From Rhodoferax sp. (lineage in GTDB: Bacteria; Pseudomonadota; Gammaproteobacteria; Burkholderiales; Burkholderiaceae_C), in assembly GCA_020048255.1 (NCBI GenBank), contig JAIFMR010000180.1, positions 1-5,922 of the forward strand: a DNA stretch of 5,922 bases, written 5' to 3'. The notes beneath the pieces are model-generated. The model ran no database searches. It was not told the origin of the DNA and worked only from the letters and a program-made list of their open reading frames with translations. Numbering within the stretch: position 1 is the stretch's first letter; every line of letters starts with the position of its first letter. The translations under genes and the position numbers were made by a program. Of this stretch, positions 5,058-5,922 are shown piece after piece.

Positions 5058-5372
5058 TCAAGCCTTCACGCTGTCGGACTTGGCCACCAGGTCAAAGTGC
5101 TGCACCACGGGGGCACTGGCAAAAAACGGTCCCACAATGGCGCGCCACTCGGTAAATGCCGGTGATTCCCGGAAACCAACTGTGTGGTCTTCCAGTGTGG
5201 TCCAGAAAATTTGCAGAACGTATCGCTCGGAGTTTTCGATGCAACGGTTGACTTTGAAGCCCTCAAAACCCTTCGCGTGCGTGATGACCGTCTTCAAACC
5301 GCGCTGGATGGCTTCTTCAAAAGCGGCATTTTGGCCAGGGTGGATGGCAAAGTCGGCGAGTTCGAGAATCAT
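5058..5372 (-). CDS. Antibiotic biosynthesis monooxygenase (ABM) fold protein
   Basis: A 104-residue protein with the ABM/dimeric alpha-beta barrel pattern: strand (ILELADFAIHPGQ, 2-14), helix with FEEAIQRGLKTV (18-29), a glycine turn (GFEGFKVNRCIENSERYVLQ, 35-54), IFWTTLEDHTVGFRESPAFTEWRAIV (55-80), and a final strand near VQHFDLVAK (90-98). Members of this fold include small cofactor-independent monooxygenases, haem-degrading enzymes and stress proteins; the particular activity cannot be assigned. It is the first gene of the minus-strand group. Its TGA is followed after 5 bp by the FAH-family ATG, so the two are almost certainly co-translated from one message. The ATG at 5372 has CGGAG at 5384-5380, seven bases upstream, the best ribosome-binding site in the window. 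Confidence 0.85.
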   Translation of the reverse strand: MILELADFAIHPGQNAAFEEAIQRGLKTVITHAKGFEGFKVNRCIENSERYVLQIFWTTLEDHTVGFRESPAFTEWRAIVGPFFASAPVVQHFDLVAKSDSVKA

Positions 5373-5379
5373 GGGTGGG

Positions 5380-5384
5380 CTCCG
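5380..5384 (-). promoter_or_regulatory. Ribosome-binding site of the ABM gene
   Basis: CGGAG on the minus strand with a 7-base spacer to the ATG at 5372. It fixes the start of the first gene of the ABM-FAH-Nudix group. Confidence 0.7.
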
Positions 5385-5429
5385 GGTGGGGTGGGTCAGT
5401 TGCGCGAGGTGTCTAGGGCGTGTCGGGTC

Positions 5430-5435
5430 ATTTTA
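5430..5435 (-). promoter_or_regulatory. Candidate -10 box for the ABM-FAH-Nudix operon
   Basis: TAAAAT on the minus strand, in the context CACTAAAATGAC, lies about 58 bp upstream of the ABM ATG. I see no good -35 at 16-18 bp; a TCGACA (5454-5449) is only 13 bp away. A 10-bp perfect palindrome CTCGGCCGAG (5464-5473) lies further upstream and could be a regulator site. All of this is weak. Confidence 0.3.
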
Positions 5436-5513
5436 GTGGGCTGGTTTGTGTCGATGTTGGCCGCTCGGCCGAGGATGCAATTCAAAATGTGTCGGTGGGG
5501 CGCCCGGCGCGGC

Positions 5514-5630
5514 GACTGAGTCAGGCGCATGCGGTTTTGGAGCGCAATCACGCGCGGGGCTATAAAAGTGGTGCGCGAAGGCCTTGAGTCGCACGCCTTG
5601 CGCTCCAAAGCCCGGTCGCCTGACCCAATC
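5514..5630. repeat. 117-bp palindromic (MITE/REP-like) element
   Basis: The left arm 5514-5547 and right arm 5598-5630 are imperfect inverted repeats. The inner 12 bp are perfect (TTTGGAGCGCAA at 5536-5547 against TTGCGCTCCAAA at 5598-5609). The outer part shares GTCAGGCG and 12 of 14 terminal bases, with mismatches and one gap between. The 50-base loop contains a further CGCGC/GCGCG pair (5551-5555/5573-5577) around CTATAAAAG. No transposase is present. Another partial copy at the window edge shows that it is a repeated element rather than a unique hairpin. Confidence 0.7.
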
Positions 5631-5745
5631 ACCGCACCTCGAAGTGGGTTGAGCGCAATGGGTTCATGAGAAAAACTTTGGGTGCTGCGGGGCAACGGAG
5701 CTGTGGTTGTGGTCAGTTTGGCCCTTCCTTGTTACCAACATTGAT

Positions 5746-5775
5746 AGCTTTCAGCGTAATGCGGACAAGGGCTAG
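5746..5775 (+). repeat. Intergenic repeat, copy C
   Basis: AGCT (5746-5749), 17 bases, AAGGGCTAG (5767-5775), followed by AGCC. The spacing and the AAGGGCTAG end are identical to copy B. The middle has drifted (TTCAGCGTAATGCGGAC). The orientation is the same as copies A and B. Confidence 0.65.
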
Positions 5776-5897
5776 AGCCTGTTTGAATGCAAATTGATGA
5801 GGGACAACGCCGTACCCACACCAAAGCCCATCAGTCAGGCTACAGCTTGAATCCTCGGCAATTTCTGCCAAATCCAAGCAAAGTAAGGCAGGGTGGC

Positions 5898-5922
5898 TGG
5901 GTCAGGCGACCGGGCTTTGGAG
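5898..5922. repeat. Second palindromic element, first 25 bp, cut by the window edge
   Basis: Bases 5898-5922 are the exact reverse complement of 5603-5627, the right arm of the 117-bp palindrome. They also resemble its left arm (5517-5543) in direct orientation. The match runs to the last base, so the rest of the copy lies outside. The two elements would bracket the 270 bp between them as inverted repeats. Confidence 0.8.

Larger units (their letters stand above)
5373..5922. other. Gene-poor intergenic region with two repeat families
   Basis: About 550 bp in which I find no convincing coding sequence. A 99-residue minus-strand frame at 5695-5396 runs straight through a palindromic element and has no recognisable domain. 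From the ABM gene outward the region holds the probable operon promoter, the 117-bp palindrome (5514-5630), plain sequence with nothing recognised (5631-5740), repeat copy C (5746-5775), more plain sequence (5776-5897), and the start of a second palindromic element at the edge. Confidence 0.7.

Noticed and set aside
4366..5436. 356-codon + strand ORF opposite the FAH and ABM genes
   Set aside because: It runs across two genuine genes and their junction on the other strand; the composition-driven translation shows no family.
5396..5695. 99-codon minus-strand ORF in the intergenic region
   Set aside because: It passes straight through the palindromic element, has no domain or ribosome-binding site, and its composition is arginine/serine-rich in the manner of a chance frame.
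5666..5797. 43-codon + strand ORF beginning MRKTLGAAGQ
   Set aside because: No ribosome-binding site and no recognisable content, and it runs through repeat copy C.
5772..5831. 19-codon minus-strand ORF (MGFGVGTALSLI...) whose TAG stop lies in repeat C
   Set aside because: Too short and without a ribosome-binding site; the parallel with the exonuclease stop in repeat A is curious but explained by the CTAG in the repeat.
1..5922. CRISPR arrays, tRNA or rRNA genes, riboswitches
   Set aside because: I found no regularly spaced repeat array, no cloverleaf-like segment and no recognisable conserved RNA on either strand.

Overview
The window looks like a chromosomal or metagenomic segment from a moderately GC-rich betaproteobacterium, most likely a member of the Comamonadaceae (Rhodoferax/Polaromonas-like). 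This rests on the protein styles (DinG, Nudix, fumarylpyruvate-hydrolase-like and ParDE proteins) and on three copies of a short intergenic repeat that I recall from that family. The placement comes from memory of related sequences, not from a search.

Layout. (1) Bases 2-1006, + strand: the C-terminal part of a DinG-type DNA helicase, open at the left edge. Bases 1-67 are an exact copy of 661-727, offset by 660 bp and in the same reading frame. (2) 1125-1445, +: a small membrane protein of unknown function. (3) 2045-1468, -: a ParD/ParE-type toxin-antitoxin pair. The antitoxin comes first and the toxin starts at TTG, overlapping the antitoxin stop by four bases. A candidate promoter sits so close to the antitoxin ATG that the mRNA could be leaderless, and 10-bp-spaced direct repeats overlap its -35 region. 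(4) 3606-2182, -: one protein that joins a DnaQ-like DEDDh 3'-5' exonuclease to a UvrC/Cho-like GIY-YIG nuclease with a cysteine cluster. It is bracketed by two copies of the intergenic repeat, one of which supplies its stop codon. (5) 5372-3775, -: a probable operon of an antibiotic-biosynthesis-monooxygenase-fold protein, a fumarylacetoacetate-hydrolase-family enzyme and a zinc-ribbon Nudix hydrolase, possibly followed by a 42-codon ORF. (6) 5373-5922: about 550 bp with no convincing gene. It holds a 117-bp palindromic element, a third copy of the intergenic repeat, and at the right edge the start of a second palindromic element in inverted orientation.

How the genes may work together. DinG (resolution of R-loops and unusual DNA structures) and the exonuclease/GIY-YIG fusion (probable incision and trimming of damaged DNA) are both DNA-maintenance genes, but they are on opposite strands and are separated by the toxin-antitoxin module, so no joint regulation is implied. 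The Nudix/FAH/ABM group looks metabolic or housekeeping. The genes themselves are mostly known families. The least explained material is the repeats: two repeat families in the intergenic gaps, and repeat copies at both edges of the window that may reflect real rearrangements or contig-end artefacts.
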